From: Dehalococcoidia bacterium
GTDB taxonomy: Bacteria; Chloroflexota; Dehalococcoidia; Lucifugimonadales; SHYT01
Length of the DNA stretch: 64,000 bases
Direction: 5' to 3'
Assembly (NCBI GenBank): GCA_009693055.1
Contig: SHYA01000002.1
Coordinates: forward strand, 124,001 to 188,000
Under the pieces are notes generated by a model. That model saw nothing but the letters and a program-made list of their open reading frames with translations. It was not told the origin of the DNA and ran no database searches. Each line of letters starts with the position of its first letter. Position 1 is the stretch's first letter. The position numbers and the translations under genes are program-made. This document shows, piece after piece, positions 17,543 through 25,637 of the stretch.

Positions 17543-17736
17543 TGCCTACCTGTATGCCAACTGGCGGGGACTTGGGATGCTCTGCGATGAAGGACTTGCA
17601 AGCCGGGACGTCGTGGTTGGATGCCGCAAGCTGTCCTAGGCTGGCGGCGTCCCGCACCTTGCCCGCCGAGCCAATGGTAGCACAAAACCGTTTCGCGTGG
17701 TCAAGGTCGTTACCGCCTTCTTGGGCCTCCGGCGCC

Positions 17737-17765
17737 TTGAGTTGGAAGGCGCCGGGTGCTATCAT
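17737..17765 (+). promoter_or_regulatory. folD promoter
   Basis: TTGAGT (17737-17742), 17-bp spacer and TATCAT (17760-17765), the latter preceded by TGC (extended -10). The predicted start lies near 17772, just before the Shine-Dalgarno GAAGGAGGGG. Confidence 0.65.
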
Positions 17766-17790
17766 CCCGATAGTTGAAGGAGGGGCTGCG

Positions 17791-18699
17791 ATGCCCGCGA
17801 AAATCTTAGACGGCGTCAAGGTTGCCCAAGAGATACGGACCGAGGTGGCCCAAGACGTGCGAGAGCTCCAGCAGACGACTGGGGTCACGCCGGGACTCGG
17901 CGTCGTCTTGGTTGGGGACAACCCCGCCTCCGCCACCTACGTCCGCACCAAGAGCAAGGCTTGCCAGGAGGTAGGGGCTGTCTCTGAGACATTTACCCTG
18001 CCAAAGACGGCTACGGAGCAGGAGGTCCTGGCCCTCGTAGCGAGGCTGAATCACGACCCCCGTTTCCACGGCATCCTCGTGCAGCTTCCGCTGCCTTCTC
18101 AGATCAGCGAGCGCAAGGTGACGGTGGTGATTGACCCAACCAAGGACGTGGACGGGCTGCACCCTCTCAACATGGGTCTCCTTCTTGAGGGTTCGCCTCG
18201 TTTTATTCCCTGCACCCCCGCCGGCATCCAGCAGCTTTTACTGCGGCACGGCTATGACCTGGCCGGGAAGCACGTTGTCGTCTGTGGGCGGAGCAACATC
18301 GTTGGGAAGCCGGTCTCCGTCCTGCTGCTGCAAAAGCAGCGCGGCGCGAACGCCACCGTGACGGTGTGCCATACCGCCACGCGCGACTTGGCGTCCATCA
18401 CCCGCCAGGCGGACATCCTGATTGTGGCCGCGGGACGTCCCAACGCTATCACCGGCGACATGGTCAAGCGCGGCGTCGTGGTGGTCGACGTGGGCGTCAA
18501 CCGGGTCAGCGACCCGGCCGCACCACGCGGGTATCGCATCGTCGGGGATGTGGACTTCGCCGGCGTGGAGCCTCTGGCGGAGGCGATCTCCCCCGTGCCC
18601 GGCGGTGTTGGCCCGATGACCGTCGCGATGCTGCTGGCGAACACGCTCAAAGCGGCCAAGCGCGCCGCTGGGGTGGCCACCGCCAACTCAAAGGATTGA
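17791..18699 (+). CDS. folD: Methylene-THF dehydrogenase/cyclohydrolase
   Basis: A 302-residue bifunctional enzyme interconverting 5,10-methylene-, 5,10-methenyl- and 10-formyl-tetrahydrofolate. Family signatures are clear: VQLPLPSQI and PTKDVDGLHPLN in the N-terminal domain, PCTPAGIQQLL, then the Rossmann segment CGRSNIVGKPVSVLL, and PVPGGVGPMTVAMLL at the end. An ATG with GAAGGAGGGG upstream sets the start, in register with the promoter. Full length. It faces away from the reductase/acyltransferase gene, so the 248-bp gap is a divergent control region. Confidence 0.97.
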   Translation: MPAKILDGVKVAQEIRTEVAQDVRELQQTTGVTPGLGVVLVGDNPASATYVRTKSKACQEVGAVSETFTLPKTATEQEVLALVARLNHDPRFHGILVQLPLPSQISERKVTVVIDPTKDVDGLHPLNMGLLLEGSPRFIPCTPAGIQQLLLRHGYDLAGKHVVVCGRSNIVGKPVSVLLLQKQRGANATVTVCHTATRDLASITRQADILIVAAGRPNAITGDMVKRGVVVVDVGVNRVSDPAAPRGYRIVGDVDFAGVEPLAEAISPVPGGVGPMTVAMLLANTLKAAKRAAGVATANSKD

Positions 18700-18723
18700 C
18701 GGGCCCGGCTGGGCCGCTACAAT
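18696..18723 (+). promoter_or_regulatory. Promoter of the small membrane-protein gene
   Basis: TTGACG (18696-18701), 16-bp spacer, TACAAT (18718-18723). The -35 box overlaps the folD stop codon, so the next gene can be transcribed on its own. Confidence 0.6.
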
Positions 18724-18791
18724 ACCAACTGGAATGGCTTCAATCGCGGTCTGCTGAAACCCACCTGTACGAAGGCCAGACGGAGGTCAGG

Positions 18792-19070
18792 ATGCCGCTC
18801 CGCTTTCGGATTTATCGGTACATGAGGCAGAGCAAAGGCTCACTGGTCCGATTCCTCCTGGCGGACATCGCCGTCCTTGTGGGTTTTGGCCTGCTGGTGG
18901 CCCTCATTGATACCCAGATTGGGACGCCGGAGCTGCGCAAGGGCCTGGTCGTGTGGTACAGCTTTCTCGTCGGCTTCAGCGCGGTGGTGACCTTGAACGC
19001 CAGCATTGAGCTCCTCGGCACGGGGTATTCCACGTACCTCAGGAGCACGAGGCGGCCTTCCGGCGCATAG
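18792..19070 (+). CDS. Small two-span membrane protein, unknown
   Basis: A 92-residue protein with a basic N-terminus (MPLRFRIYRYMRQSKG) and two hydrophobic helices, LADIAVLVGFGLLVALI and VVWYSFLVGFSAVVTLNA, separated by a short polar loop; the end is basic again. Both termini are therefore expected in the cytoplasm. GGAGG lies 5 bases before the ATG and a TTGACG/TACAAT promoter is about 70 bases upstream, which makes it a real gene. No family is recognised. It precedes an exporter gene that has its own promoter. Confidence 0.68.
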   Translation: MPLRFRIYRYMRQSKGSLVRFLLADIAVLVGFGLLVALIDTQIGTPELRKGLVVWYSFLVGFSAVVTLNASIELLGTGYSTYLRSTRRPSGA

Positions 19071-19196
19071 GCGCGCAGAGGTCCACGAGGCTGCACTTCG
19101 TTGGACACAAATTAGATTTCCCTGCCGGCATGTCGGTTCTTTTGACAAAGCCCAAGACCTCAATAGCCTGCAAAAACAAGGCTTGTCCCTCTTTTC

Positions 19197-19225
19197 TTGA
19201 CTGGAAAACTACGGCGTCGTATCGT
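19197..19225 (+). promoter_or_regulatory. Promoter of the EmrB-type exporter
   Basis: TTGACT (19197-19202), 17-bp spacer, TATCGT (19220-19225). The predicted transcript starts about 6 bases before the ATG at 19238, giving an almost leaderless mRNA, and rules out an upstream start at 19130. Confidence 0.55.
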
Positions 19226-19237
19226 GTGGGCGTGTCT

Positions 19238-20929
19238 ATGGCTACAGCCACCTCAATGTACGACCTCTCCCCCCGCACGAAACTCATCGCTCTCGGCGGC
19301 GTCTTTCTGGGGATGTTCTTCATCTCCATGAACTTTCAGATCATTGGGCCTGCGTTGCCGAAGATCGTGGCGGACCTGGGCGGCCTGAACATGTACAGTT
19401 GGGTCTTCGCCGCGCCGATGATCACGTCTACGATTACTATCCCCCTCGCAGGGAAGTTCTCGGACATCTATGGTCGTAAGCCCTTCTTTATCGCGGGTAT
19501 CCTGTTATTTCTCGTCGGCAACACTCTCGCCGGCTTTTCCCAGGATATGCTCCAAATGGTCCTGTTCCGGGGGCTGACAGGCTTTGGTCAGGGCTTGCTG
19601 CTCGCCAACAGCTACGCCGTCATTGCCGACCTGTTCGTGCCCGCTGAGCGGGCAAAGTGGCAGGGGCTTGTCGCCGCCACGTTTGGTGTGTCCAGCGTGA
19701 TAGGCCCGTTGTTGGGCGGGGCGTTTACCGACCACCTCTCCTGGCGATGGGTCTTCTTTATCAACATACCTCTCGGCGTTATTACGCTGGTGGCTATTGT
19801 CCGGACCCTTCCATGGCGCCGTGACACCTCCAAGCGGCCCGTGATTGATTATCTTGGGGCGGCCACCATGAGTGGAATGTTGGTGGCGCTCCTGTTGGGA
19901 CTCTCTTGGGGTGGGGTTGAATATCCGTGGGGCTCCAGTCAGATTATTGGCCTCTTAGTCGGGAGCGGTCTCCTACTCGGCGCCTTCCTGCTCATCGAGC
20001 AGCGCGCTGCGGAGCCTGTCGTGCCGTTGCAGATCTTCAAGAGCTCCGTTGTGACCTTATCCATCCTGGCGACGTTCGGCAGCGGCATCGCGCTTTTGGG
20101 GGCATTTGCTTTCTTACCACTGTTCATCCAAGGGGTGATTGGCTCCTCCGCCACGAACTCCGGCCTGGTGTTGATGCCGATGACCATCGGCATGGCGTTT
20201 GGAAGCATTGCGGCCGGTCAACTCGTTACCCGGATTGGGCGCTATCGCGTGATGGGTGCGATTGGCATGGGCCTGATGACGCTTGGCTATTTGCTGCTCT
20301 CCCTCATGGATGTGAACAGTGGGAACGGCACCATAGTGTTCAACATGATTATCGTAGGGGCTGGGATGGGGATTACCATGCCGGTGTACCTCATCTCCGC
20401 CCAGAACGCCGCGCCGCAGAAGTACCTTGGGGTGGTCACGGGCGCTATCACCTTTTTCCGCTCCGTTGGCGGGACGATCGGCATCGCCATCATGGGCTCG
20501 CTGCTCCTTAAACGGATGGCGTCCGGCATTGACAAGTACACTCCCTCTGAGGTGGTGCAAGTCCTTCCAGCCCAGACGCTTGAGCAATTCCAGAATCCGC
20601 GGACCCTGCTGGACGAGAGCACCCTTGCTAACGTGGAATCCACGTTCAGCGCCCTTGGCTCGCAGGGCCCCGGCCTTTTCGACCAGTTCTTCCAAGGGAT
20701 GCGCCACGCGCTGAGCGACGCCGTTGTGCTGGCCCTGTTTATCGGCTTCATTGCGGTGGCCGCCGGCACATTCTTCGCTCTCTTTGTCAAAGACCTTCCG
20801 TTGACTAGGGGAGCCACAAAGTTGCCTGTCCGAGCCCCACAGCCTGTGGCGGTCGCCGTGGCAGCCCCTGCCGGCAAACCCGCCGCGGGGACTGTTCAAT
20901 CTACTCGGGGTGATCAGTCTAAACCCTAG
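19238..20929 (+). CDS. DHA2/EmrB-type 14-span drug exporter
   Basis: A 563-residue proton-driven multidrug exporter. The family features are MNFQIIGPALPKIVADLGG in span 1, motif A as GKFSDIYGRKPFFIAG, motif C-like GVSSVIGPLLGGAFTDHLSWRWVFFINIPLG in span 5, and more hydrophobic segments than the 12-span exporters at 4-9.7 kb. A long loop before the last span carries KYTPSEVVQVLPAQTLEQ. The C-terminal 35 residues are Ala/Pro-rich. The ATG at 19238 is preferred because the promoter lies immediately upstream. No regulator gene is adjacent and no EmrA-like partner is visible. Confidence 0.87.
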   Translation: MATATSMYDLSPRTKLIALGGVFLGMFFISMNFQIIGPALPKIVADLGGLNMYSWVFAAPMITSTITIPLAGKFSDIYGRKPFFIAGILLFLVGNTLAGFSQDMLQMVLFRGLTGFGQGLLLANSYAVIADLFVPAERAKWQGLVAATFGVSSVIGPLLGGAFTDHLSWRWVFFINIPLGVITLVAIVRTLPWRRDTSKRPVIDYLGAATMSGMLVALLLGLSWGGVEYPWGSSQIIGLLVGSGLLLGAFLLIEQRAAEPVVPLQIFKSSVVTLSILATFGSGIALLGAFAFLPLFIQGVIGSSATNSGLVLMPMTIGMAFGSIAAGQLVTRIGRYRVMGAIGMGLMTLGYLLLSLMDVNSGNGTIVFNMIIVGAGMGITMPVYLISAQNAAPQKYLGVVTGAITFFRSVGGTIGIAIMGSLLLKRMASGIDKYTPSEVVQVLPAQTLEQFQNPRTLLDESTLANVESTFSALGSQGPGLFDQFFQGMRHALSDAVVLALFIGFIAVAAGTFFALFVKDLPLTRGATKLPVRAPQPVAVAVAAPAGKPAAGTVQSTRGDQSKP

Positions 20930-21065
20930 ACCATCTGGAAAGACTTGCGCTGCACTTGCGGGACACGCCCGCTTTGTGCATACTCAGGACAGTTGGAGCC
21001 TGGCTGGGCGGAGGGGAAACGCGGTGAACCCCCTGCCGAACAATCGTCAACAGGAGGAGGGACGC

Positions 21066-22331
21066 ATGCTAATCGGGCATTTCACGGAGCAGCCGTACCA
21101 GGACCCTAAGCATGGAGTCATCGGGTCACCGGCAACCGACCCGGAGCTCACTAACGCTATCTACGATCCAGAGATCGGCTCGCAGCTCTACAACCGGTAC
21201 ATTGACGAGAAGCTGTACGCGGAAGAGGTTGGGTTTGAGGCGCTCATGATGAATGAGCACCACGGCACGCCGTTCTGCATGCAGAGCGTGACGAACGTCA
21301 TGCTGACCATCCTGGCGCGGCAGACCAGGAAGGCCAAGCTGATCCCACTGGGGAACGTGCTGCCCATCTGGGACGACCCGCTCTGGCTGGCGGAGCACCT
21401 GGCGATGGTGGACATGATCTCGGGCGGGCGGCTGGTGTCGGGGATCGTGCGCGGCGCGGGGACGGAGAGCCTGTCGCACAGCGCCAACACCGTCTATAAC
21501 CGGGAGCGGTTCAACGAGGCGCACGACTTCATCATCAAGACGTGGACGACGCCCGGGCCGTTCCGTTGGGAGGGGAAGCACTACCAGTTCCGGTACGTGA
21601 ACCCGTGGTGTCTGCCGCTGCAGAAGCCGCACCCCCAGATCTGGGTGCCGGGCATCGCAAGCCCGGAGACCGTTAAGTGGTGCGCACAGCACCACTATCC
21701 CTACGTCCTCCTGGCGACGCAGCTTGAACCCACCAAGGCGATGTTTGAGCTCTATCACCAATTCGCCGGGGAGTTTGGTTACAAGTCCGGAACGCAAAAC
21801 AACGGGTATCTGTTCAAGGTGCACGTGGAGGACACGGAAGCGCAAGGGGAGGCGGCAGGCCGCCGCTACGTGGAGGGTGTTACCAACCCGTTCCTAGAGG
21901 GGAACCGTGGCGCCGGAGCGATCCAGCCGCACCTCTTCTCGCCGCCGGGGTACATGTCGCGTGCGGCGCTGCAACAGCTTCAGAAGATCTTCAACCCCGC
22001 CTCGGGCAAGTCGCCGTTAGCGGCCTCCTACGAGGACCTGACGAAGAGCTACGGCATTGTGAGCGGCACCCCGAAGTCGGTGATTCCGCGGGTGCGGCAC
22101 GTGCTTGAGTACCTGCGGCCGGGCACGGTGTTCTTCTGGGACGGCGACGGCGCCCAGACGCACGAGGATACGGTGCGCAGCCTGCGCCTCTTCGGGCAGG
22201 AGGTCATCCCCGCTGTCAAAGAGATGAGTAAGGAGCTGGACCTCAAGAGCCCGTATGACACCAATGACGGTACGGGCATCTCGCCGGAGGTCTGGGCAAA
22301 GCACACGTCGGCGCAGAAGGCGGCGCGCTGA
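21066..22331 (+). CDS. Luciferase-like (LLM class) flavin-dependent oxidoreductase
   Basis: A 421-residue TIM-barrel monooxygenase using reduced flavin. Evidence: FEALMMNEHHGTPFC near the N-terminus, the GNVLPIWDDPLWLAEHLAMVDMISGGRLVSGIVRG block typical of bacterial-luciferase-like enzymes, and a later FFWDGDGAQTHEDTVRSLRLFGQEVIP segment. The substrate is unknown; related enzymes attack alkanes, sulfonates, terpenes or aldehydes. AGGAGG lies before the ATG at 21066; the frame upstream lacks any signal. The longer barrel than in short F420-type members suggests FMN use, but that is inference. Large sets of such genes are known in SAR202 Chloroflexota. Confidence 0.85.
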   Translation: MLIGHFTEQPYQDPKHGVIGSPATDPELTNAIYDPEIGSQLYNRYIDEKLYAEEVGFEALMMNEHHGTPFCMQSVTNVMLTILARQTRKAKLIPLGNVLPIWDDPLWLAEHLAMVDMISGGRLVSGIVRGAGTESLSHSANTVYNRERFNEAHDFIIKTWTTPGPFRWEGKHYQFRYVNPWCLPLQKPHPQIWVPGIASPETVKWCAQHHYPYVLLATQLEPTKAMFELYHQFAGEFGYKSGTQNNGYLFKVHVEDTEAQGEAAGRRYVEGVTNPFLEGNRGAGAIQPHLFSPPGYMSRAALQQLQKIFNPASGKSPLAASYEDLTKSYGIVSGTPKSVIPRVRHVLEYLRPGTVFFWDGDGAQTHEDTVRSLRLFGQEVIPAVKEMSKELDLKSPYDTNDGTGISPEVWAKHTSAQKAAR

Positions 22332-22358
22332 CCCGTTCCGTACTCCCAGCAACCTGAC

Positions 22359-22394
22359 ACGTTGCCTCCGGCGAACGACCGCCGGGGGCAACGT
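22359..22394. terminator. Hairpin between convergent genes
   Basis: A 15-bp stem with one G-T wobble (acgttgcctccggcg / cgccgggggcaacgt) and a 6-base loop lies between the ends of the flavin oxidoreductase and the PAP2 gene. It has no T-run, but the position suggests a bidirectional transcription barrier. Confidence 0.55.
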
Positions 22395-22404
22395 GCGTAT
22401 TGCG

Positions 22405-23112
22405 CTACTGGCTCCTGTCACCAGCCGATACTCGATGCCGGTCCTGCAACCACCACCGCAGCAGGAGCGCGAGTCCAAGGATCGGTATGCCGAGCAGGAC
22501 GCCTCCCAAAACGTCGCTCGGCCAGTGGTGTCCGAGAAACACGCGGGAGAGACCCGTCGCAGCTACGGTGCCTGCGTAGAGGGCGATGAGCGCCCAGCGG
22601 GCCGGTCTCCACGGCATGAGCGGCAGGAGAAACGCCGCGAGTAGTCCAAAGAAGACCACGCTGTGGACCACGTGACCGCTGGGGAAGCTGTCGTTTCCCG
22701 GGTGCACGAGCTGGTCTGGCCGCTCCCTGCCGATGACCTCTTTGAGTGCCTGGGTCGCCACTTGCAGGAGACCGGCTGCCAGAAACGGCGCCGCCTGGCG
22801 CGGCCGTCGTAACGCAACCAGGGCAAGGATGAGCGCCGCCTCGGTTGCCACCACCACTTCAACGTTACCCAGCCACGAAACGCCTTTCAAAAACCGGTCC
22901 AAGCCCGGTGCGTCCCAAGACCGGATATGCTCTGCCGCCGAAATGTCCCAGCCGGGCGGCTCTTCCCGAACGGCGATGACCAAGAAGGCAACCCACAGCG
23001 CGAGGGAGGCGGCCATGACCGCCACGAGCAGCAGGCGGCTATTGCGCGCCTTCAGAGCATCATTGGTGAAAGAGTGGTGGGAGGATCGGCTCACAAGGAG
23101 CCACGATACCAC
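22405..23112 (-). CDS. PAP2-family membrane phosphatase
   Basis: A 235-residue integral membrane phosphatase of the PAP2/bacitracin-resistance type. All three catalytic blocks are visible: KEVIGRERP, PSGH and SRVFLGHHWPSDVLGG, with about five or six hydrophobic segments. Likely substrates are undecaprenyl diphosphate, phosphatidate or another lipid phosphate; the active site would face outward. A GTG at 23112 gives the longest form, with AGGGAG at a loose distance; a later GTG is possible. The operon is this gene alone. It could supply a lipid phosphatase for the window's lipid pathways, but nothing ties it to them. Confidence 0.85.
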   Translation of the reverse strand: MVSWLLVSRSSHHSFTNDALKARNSRLLLVAVMAASLALWVAFLVIAVREEPPGWDISAAEHIRSWDAPGLDRFLKGVSWLGNVEVVVATEAALILALVALRRPRQAAPFLAAGLLQVATQALKEVIGRERPDQLVHPGNDSFPSGHVVHSVVFFGLLAAFLLPLMPWRPARWALIALYAGTVAATGLSRVFLGHHWPSDVLGGVLLGIPILGLALLLRWWLQDRHRVSAGDRSQ

Positions 23113-23172
23113 GAACAGGCGCTCCCTGGCGCCACACGCGGCTTAAAAGTCTACGCGCCGGGGTGACGACCA

Positions 23173-23200
23173 GGCTTGTCCTGAGTGAAGCGAAGGGTCG
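23173..23200. repeat. Dispersed short repeat
   Basis: ggcttgtcctgagtgaagcgaagggtcg resembles the elements at 27725-27746 and 28017-28040 (opposite orientation). It sits in the 185-bp divergent gap between the PAP2 gene and etfB, just before the etfB promoter. Confidence 0.5.
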
Positions 23201-23210
23201 TATGCGGATT

Positions 23211-23239
23211 TTGACACTCATCTGAGTGGGTGGTATCCT
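23211..23239 (+). promoter_or_regulatory. etfBA promoter
   Basis: TTGACA (23211-23216), 17-bp spacer, TATCCT (23234-23239): a near-consensus sigma70-like promoter. The start point near 23246 excludes the longer reading frame from 23226 and supports the TTG start at 23298. Confidence 0.7.
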
Positions 23240-23297
23240 GCCCTGTGGCCCATCGCGCCGCTGCGCTGGGGATTCTCACCGTGCTGTAGGTGTCGTC

Positions 23298-24095
23298 TTG
23301 CCCGTCAACATTATCGTCGCCGCCAAGCAGGTCATTGACCCGGAAACCCCCGTTGCCGCGCTGAAGGTGAACGCTCAAGCCAGGCGAATGGAGCCGCCGC
23401 CTAACGTGCCGCCGGTGGTCAACGGCTTTGACGAGAATGCCGTTGAGGCCGCGCTCCGCATCAAGGAAGCCCTGGGCGGGAAGATTACGGTCATCTCCGT
23501 CGGCAGAAGTTTCGTCCTGGACGTCATAAAGAAACCGCTCTCCATGGGGTGTGACGAACTGGTGCTGGTCCAGGATGAGGCGTTGGGAGACCTCGACGCC
23601 TTTGCGACGGCGCAGGTGCTGGCCGCCGCGATAAAGAAGGTCGGTGGGTGGGACCTCATCCTCTGCGGGCGCCAAGCGTCCGACCTGGACCAGGCTCAGG
23701 TGCCGTTGGGTCTCGCGGAGCTGCTGAAGGTGCCGTGCATCACCGTCGCGCAAAAGGTTGAGGTGAGGGAGCGCGACGTCATCGTGGAGCGGGTGCTCGC
23801 TGACGGGACCGAGGTGATGACCGCACAGCTTCCGGTCGTGGTGACCGTGAGCAACGAGCTTGGCCAGCCACGGTACCCGACGCTCCGCGGCATCATGGCG
23901 GCGAGCCGGAAACAGCCCGTCAAGTGGTCGCTCGCCGATTTGGGACAGGACGCCACGCAGCTCGCCGCCAAGGTAGAGGTGGTAGAGATCTCTGCTCCTC
24001 AGCGGAAAAAGACGTGCGAGTTTATCACCGGCCAGAACGACGGGGAGAAGGGCTGGAACCTGGCACGCAGGCTCAGAGAGGCCAAACTGATCTAG
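23298..24095 (+). CDS. etfB: Electron transfer flavoprotein, beta subunit
   Basis: A 265-residue subunit that binds AMP and pairs with EtfA to carry electrons from acyl-CoA and related dehydrogenases. It starts LPVNIIVAAKQVIDPETP, and carries FDENAVEAALRIKEALGG, LDAFATAQVLAAAIKKVGGWDLILCGRQASDLDQAQV and the conserved VVTVSNELGQPRYPTLRGIMAASRK region. The start is a TTG; the promoter leaves no earlier option and no ATG or GTG exists nearby in frame. A weak AGGTG lies upstream. The etfA gene follows after 54 bp. The dehydrogenases it serves are not in the window. Confidence 0.92.
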   Translation: MPVNIIVAAKQVIDPETPVAALKVNAQARRMEPPPNVPPVVNGFDENAVEAALRIKEALGGKITVISVGRSFVLDVIKKPLSMGCDELVLVQDEALGDLDAFATAQVLAAAIKKVGGWDLILCGRQASDLDQAQVPLGLAELLKVPCITVAQKVEVRERDVIVERVLADGTEVMTAQLPVVVTVSNELGQPRYPTLRGIMAASRKQPVKWSLADLGQDATQLAAKVEVVEISAPQRKKTCEFITGQNDGEKGWNLARRLREAKLI

Positions 24096-24149
24096 GCAGG
24101 AGCGGGGCTCGGCCCCGGCCGGGTGGCACGAGCGCAACAAGGGGAGCAC

Positions 24150-25151
24150 ATGACTGACGCGCGCGGGGTCCTTATCGTTGCGGAGCACGCGGACGGCGTG
24201 CTGGCGGGCTCTACCGCCGAGCTGGCGACTGCCGGCCAGAAGCTCGCGGCGGCGCTCGGCCATGACGTTGCCGCCGTGGTCTGCGGCGCTTCGGTTGCAC
24301 GGTTGGCGTCCGAGGTCGCGAAGCTGGGGGTCAAGCGGGTGTTCGCCGTGGAGGCCCCGCAGCTCAGCGATTTTCAGATTGAGGCCCACCTGGCGGCGCT
24401 GGAGCAGGTGGTCGCCCAAGTTGCGCCACGGGTCGTGTTGGTCGCCAAAAGCGTCCAGGGGCGGGACCTGGGGCCCCGGCTGGCCTTCCGTTTGGGCGCT
24501 GGCCTGGCTCAGGACTGCACCGAACTGGGCTGGGACTCGCAACGGAACGCGCTGCTTGGCGTGCGGCCGGTGTATGGCGGAGCGGGCCTCGCTCGCGTAG
24601 CCGTGCTTACGACGCCAGCCTTTTCCACCATCCGCCTCAAGGCGTTTGACCCAGCACCCGCGACTGCGACTAACCCGGCGGAGGTCGTGGCTGTCAGCGT
24701 GAGGCTGGACTCGCTGGGGCCCGTAGCAACCCTTGTGAGCAGCGCCAAGCAGCAGGCCACGGGGATACGGCTGGAGGACGCTCGCGTCGTGGTGAGCGGC
24801 GGCCGTGGCTTGGGCGGGGCGGAACCGTTCAAGGTGCTTCAAGAGCTTGCGGCGGCGCTGCGAGGTACCGTTGGCGCATCGCGCGCCGCGTGCGACGCGG
24901 GCTGGGTTCCACACTCGTACCAGGTTGGGCTCACGGGGAAGACCATCGGCGCCGACCTCTACATCGCGATCGGTATCTCCGGGGCCAGCCAGCATCTGGC
25001 GGGCATATCCGGCGTCAAAAATGTTGTGGCGATCAACAAGGATGGGGAGGCTAACATCTTCAAAGAGGCCCGCTACGGAGTAGTGGGGGACTGGCAGAAG
25101 GTGGTGCCGGCGTTCTTGCAGGCTATCAAGGAGATGGGTGTTTCTCCGTAG
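24150..25151 (+). CDS. etfA: Electron transfer flavoprotein, alpha subunit
   Basis: A 333-residue FAD-binding subunit of ETF. The C-terminal FAD domain is diagnostic: SGGRGLGGAEPF, GASRAACDAGWVPHSYQVG, TGKTIGADLYIAIGISGASQH and VVAINKDGEANIFKEARYGVVGDW. The N-terminal domain is the usual alpha/beta half. GGGGAG precedes the ATG at 24150; a GTG at 24123 is possible but lacks a signal. It follows etfB in one transcript. Nothing bifurcation-specific, such as a second FAD site, can be assigned by eye. Confidence 0.93.
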   Translation: MTDARGVLIVAEHADGVLAGSTAELATAGQKLAAALGHDVAAVVCGASVARLASEVAKLGVKRVFAVEAPQLSDFQIEAHLAALEQVVAQVAPRVVLVAKSVQGRDLGPRLAFRLGAGLAQDCTELGWDSQRNALLGVRPVYGGAGLARVAVLTTPAFSTIRLKAFDPAPATATNPAEVVAVSVRLDSLGPVATLVSSAKQQATGIRLEDARVVVSGGRGLGGAEPFKVLQELAAALRGTVGASRAACDAGWVPHSYQVGLTGKTIGADLYIAIGISGASQHLAGISGVKNVVAINKDGEANIFKEARYGVVGDWQKVVPAFLQAIKEMGVSP

Positions 25152-25172
25152 CTCGTCGTTGGGGGCAGGACT

Positions 25173-25613
25173 GTGAACGGTGACCATCACGCGGATCCGG
25201 AAGAGATCATCAAGGCGCTCAAAGAGGCGGCGACCTTTTCCTTTTTCTTTCCGGCGCTCCGGAAGACGCTGCTGGTTGACCTGCGGAGCAACGCGGCCTC
25301 CGCGCCCTTCGTCAAACTCCTCCCTATGGCTCGCACGCCCGAAGAGCGCATTCAGTATCTCAACCGGATGCGCCCGAACCTGCCGAAGCTCACCACCTTC
25401 GCTCCCATTCCCTGGACCAGGGGAGTCCGGAGCCTGGAGACGACAGGGGTCTTGCGGGTGCTTCTGGAGCTGGTGGCGGCTTCCGGCGACGCCGCCGCCG
25501 TGCGGACTGTCCAGGAGGTGGTTCACGAACTGCTCCGCTTGGAGCAGGTTGAGCTTGTCGCCGCGGTCCGTGGGGACAGCTACCAGACCATCTGGGCCAG
25601 TCCAAAGCGCTAG
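25173..25613 (+). CDS. Unknown 146-residue protein after etfBA
   Basis: Starts at a GTG 22 bp after etfA, with AGGA nearby, and ends 24 bp before an ABC transporter gene, so it is probably in the same transcript. It is mostly helical and soluble: EEIIKALKEAATFSFFFPALRKTLLVDLRS at the start, then a Pro-rich middle and a helix VLRVLLELVAASGDAAAVRTVQEVVHELLRLEQVELVAAVRG. No motif is recognised. Conservation next to etfBA in relatives would be the best guide to function. Confidence 0.65.
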   Translation: MNGDHHADPEEIIKALKEAATFSFFFPALRKTLLVDLRSNAASAPFVKLLPMARTPEERIQYLNRMRPNLPKLTTFAPIPWTRGVRSLETTGVLRVLLELVAASGDAAAVRTVQEVVHELLRLEQVELVAAVRGDSYQTIWASPKR

Positions 25614-25637
25614 CCCGCCGCAGTACAGAGGGAAGCA

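Noticed and set aside
17674-17704. Promoter for the reductase/acyltransferase gene on the minus strand (TTGACC ... TACCAT)
   Set aside because: The spacer would be 19 bp, too long to support the call without transcript data.
19130-19237. Longer N-terminus of the EmrB-type exporter from 19130
   Set aside because: A good promoter lies inside this stretch and predicts a transcript start just before the ATG at 19238; the added residues do not resemble the family.
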